The translations under genes and the position numbers were made by a program. Of a stretch of 64,000 nt of DNA, positions 62,680 to 64,000 are shown piece after piece (within the stretch, counting starts at the first letter, position 1; every line of letters starts with the position of its first letter). The notes under the pieces are model-generated. The model did no database searches. It was not told where the DNA came from and saw only the letters and a program-made list of their open reading frames with translations. Source of the stretch: Flavobacterium sp. K5-23 (lineage in GTDB: Bacteria > Bacteroidota > Bacteroidia > Flavobacteriales > Flavobacteriaceae). The DNA is taken from positions 2,823,501 through 2,887,500 of the forward strand of contig NZ_CP056783.1 in assembly GCF_023278045.1 (NCBI RefSeq). The letters are read 5' to 3'.

Positions 62680-63489
62680 ATGAAAGAATTATTAAACTAT
62701 ACTTTTTTTCAAGATGGTGACTTTAATATTAAAGTAATTAGCATTTTAAAGCTAATTATCTTTCTTATTGGGACAGGTCTTCTTTTGAAAATCATAAAAA
62801 AAACAATTTATAAAATTGATAAAATTGATGCTGCAAAAAAACACTCTATCTATAACTTAGTTAGGTATTTAGTTATTGTAATTTCAATTATCATAGGCTT
62901 ACAACTATTTGGTTTTAATTTATCAGTACTTGTAGCCGGTTCTGCTGCATTATTAGTTGGTATTGGTTTAGGTCTACAAAATCTTTTTAGTGATTTTGTT
63001 TCTGGAATTATACTTTTGGTAGATTCTTCTGTTAAGGTAAATGATGTTATTGAAGCTGATGGACTTATTTGTATTGTAAAAGAAATCAACCTAAGAACAA
63101 CAACGGTTTTAACTCGTGAGGATAAATACATTATTCTTCCTAATTCTAGCCTAACAACACATCAATTAATAAACTGGACACACAATGACCTTTCTTCAAG
63201 GTTTGAGGTTAACGTAGGCGTGGATTATTCATCGGATGTAAACCAAGTGATGCAAGTATTGAAAGAAGCCGTTGACAAGCAAAACGGAGTTCTTAAAGAA
63301 CCAAATCCTTTTATTCGTTTTACTGACTTTGGTGATTCGTCATTGAATTTCTCAGTTATTTTCTGGTCTGAAGATGTCTTTAGAGTCGAAAATATAAAAA
63401 GCGAAATGAGGATTAAAATATTTCAATTGTTCAAAGAAAACAATATTACGATACCATTTCCACAAAGAGTAGTTCACCTTAACAAGTAG
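62680..63489 (+). CDS. Mechanosensitive ion channel, MscS family
   Basis: A 269-residue channel with three transmembrane helices (about 18-36, 58-78, 84-104). The pore helix has the Ala/Gly packing L-V-A-G-S-A-A-L-L-V-G-I-G-L-G-L-Q-N-L-F-S-D-F-V-S-G, followed by a beta domain (V-N-D-V-I-E-A-D-G and I-I-L-P-N-S-S-L-T-T) and an alpha/beta vestibule. It releases solutes on hypo-osmotic shock. Four bases before a second MscS gene. Confidence 0.93.
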   Translation: MKELLNYTFFQDGDFNIKVISILKLIIFLIGTGLLLKIIKKTIYKIDKIDAAKKHSIYNLVRYLVIVISIIIGLQLFGFNLSVLVAGSAALLVGIGLGLQNLFSDFVSGIILLVDSSVKVNDVIEADGLICIVKEINLRTTTVLTREDKYIILPNSSLTTHQLINWTHNDLSSRFEVNVGVDYSSDVNQVMQVLKEAVDKQNGVLKEPNPFIRFTDFGDSSLNFSVIFWSEDVFRVENIKSEMRIKIFQLFKENNITIPFPQRVVHLNK

Positions 63490-63493
63490 AAAA

Positions 63494-64000
63494 ATGGAAG
63501 AGCAAATTCAAGAATACCTATACAATCCAACCGTTGGTAAAATTGTTACTTTTCTTGTTGGAGTTGCCATAATTTGGATGGTTATACAAGCTGTTCAAAA
63601 AAAACTGTTTTCAAAAATCAAAGACAGTGACAATCGGTATAAGGCCAAAAAGGTCAGCACCTTTGTTGGTTATTTGATTACTGTTATTTTTTTAACAGTT
63701 ATTTTTAGTGATAAACTAGGAGGTTTTACTGTTGCTTTAGGTGTTGCTGGTGCAGGAATTGCATTTGCTTTACAAGAAGTTATTGCTTCTTTTGCAGGTT
63801 GGTTAGCAATTATGTTTGGAGGGTTTTACAATACTGGAGATCGCGTACAATTAGGCGGAATAAAAGGAGATGTAATGGATATTGGGGTTTTAAGGACAAC
63901 AATTATGGAAACAGGACAATGGGTTGACGGAGATTTATACAATGGAAGAATTGTATTGATTGCTAATAGCTATGTTTTTAAAGAGCCTGTTTTTAATTAT
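63494..64000 (+). CDS. Second MscS-family channel, 3' end outside window
   Basis: An ATG at 63494, four bases after the previous stop, opens a frame that runs 169 codons to the window edge. Three hydrophobic segments (about 14-32, 56-73, 79-108) and the pore motif L-G-V-A-G-A-G-I-A-F-A-L-Q-E-V-I-A-S-F-A-G-W are typical of MscS, followed by G-D-R-V-Q-L-G-G-I-K-G-D-V-M-D-I-G. It differs from its neighbour throughout, so it is not a recent duplicate. Confidence 0.9.
   Translation, partial: MEEQIQEYLYNPTVGKIVTFLVGVAIIWMVIQAVQKKLFSKIKDSDNRYKAKKVSTFVGYLITVIFLTVIFSDKLGGFTVALGVAGAGIAFALQEVIASFAGWLAIMFGGFYNTGDRVQLGGIKGDVMDIGVLRTTIMETGQWVDGDLYNGRIVLIANSYVFKEPVFNY

Overview
The window looks like a chromosomal stretch of a Flavobacterium-type member of the Bacteroidota. 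The signs are low GC, a T9SS/gliding adhesin with SprB-type repeats and a CHU_C C-terminus, PorP/SprF and OmpA partners, a FecR/TonB-receptor sigma system, lipoproteins with short N-terminal signals, and many Bacteroidota-type promoters (TTTG or TTG, about 19 nt, TAnnTTTG). All assignments are from reading the sequence; no database search was run.

Layout. 1-11021: 3' part of a giant repeat adhesin (13 copies of an 82-residue unit, 14 copies of an 84-residue unit, two DUF11-like domains, T9SS C-terminal domain), then its PorP/SprF partner and an OmpA-type periplasmic protein. 11129-14599: small hypothetical genes, a J-domain/KTSC protein and a TlpA-like lipoprotein gene cut by an in-frame TGA. 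14787-14868: tRNA-Tyr. 15010-20571: SIMPL protein, rhomboid protease, LpxL-like acyltransferase, SelO and a class V aminotransferase. 20611-21203: gene-free region with a duplicated palindromic repeat. 21204-28099: beta-barrel protein, metalloprotease lipoprotein and lipoprotein on the minus strand, opposite an ECF sigma - FecR - TonB receptor cluster. An identical bipartite motif before the lipoprotein gene and before fecR suggests one sigma-controlled regulon.

28162-35954 is an accessory region. It holds an Abi_C protein and an ApeA-like protein, both with HEPN R-x(4-6)-H motifs and separated and followed by two related dyad-symmetric attC-like elements. After these come a compositionally foreign flavin monooxygenase with a DnaJ-like Cys-rich N-terminus, and an IS630 element that splits a regulatory-domain protein gene, followed by a lipoprotein and an unknown gene. 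This is the best candidate in the window for an undescribed defence cassette.

36471-64000 is mostly core: ABM-like protein, DUF1059 protein, GlmM, AcpH-like, gamma-glutamyltransferase, AlkD-like and ClC genes, a Fic protein with a palindrome at its promoter, UvrA with an in-frame palindromic insertion, two small membrane proteins bounded by a relic of the uvrA 3' end, a LOG-family protein, an M1-like protein with no HExxH and a barrel-like C-terminus, a fused E1 alpha/beta 2-oxoacid dehydrogenase, M23 peptidase, aconitase, DUF4382 lipoprotein, NTF2-like and DinB-like proteins, an APC permease and two tandem MscS channels, the last running off the window.
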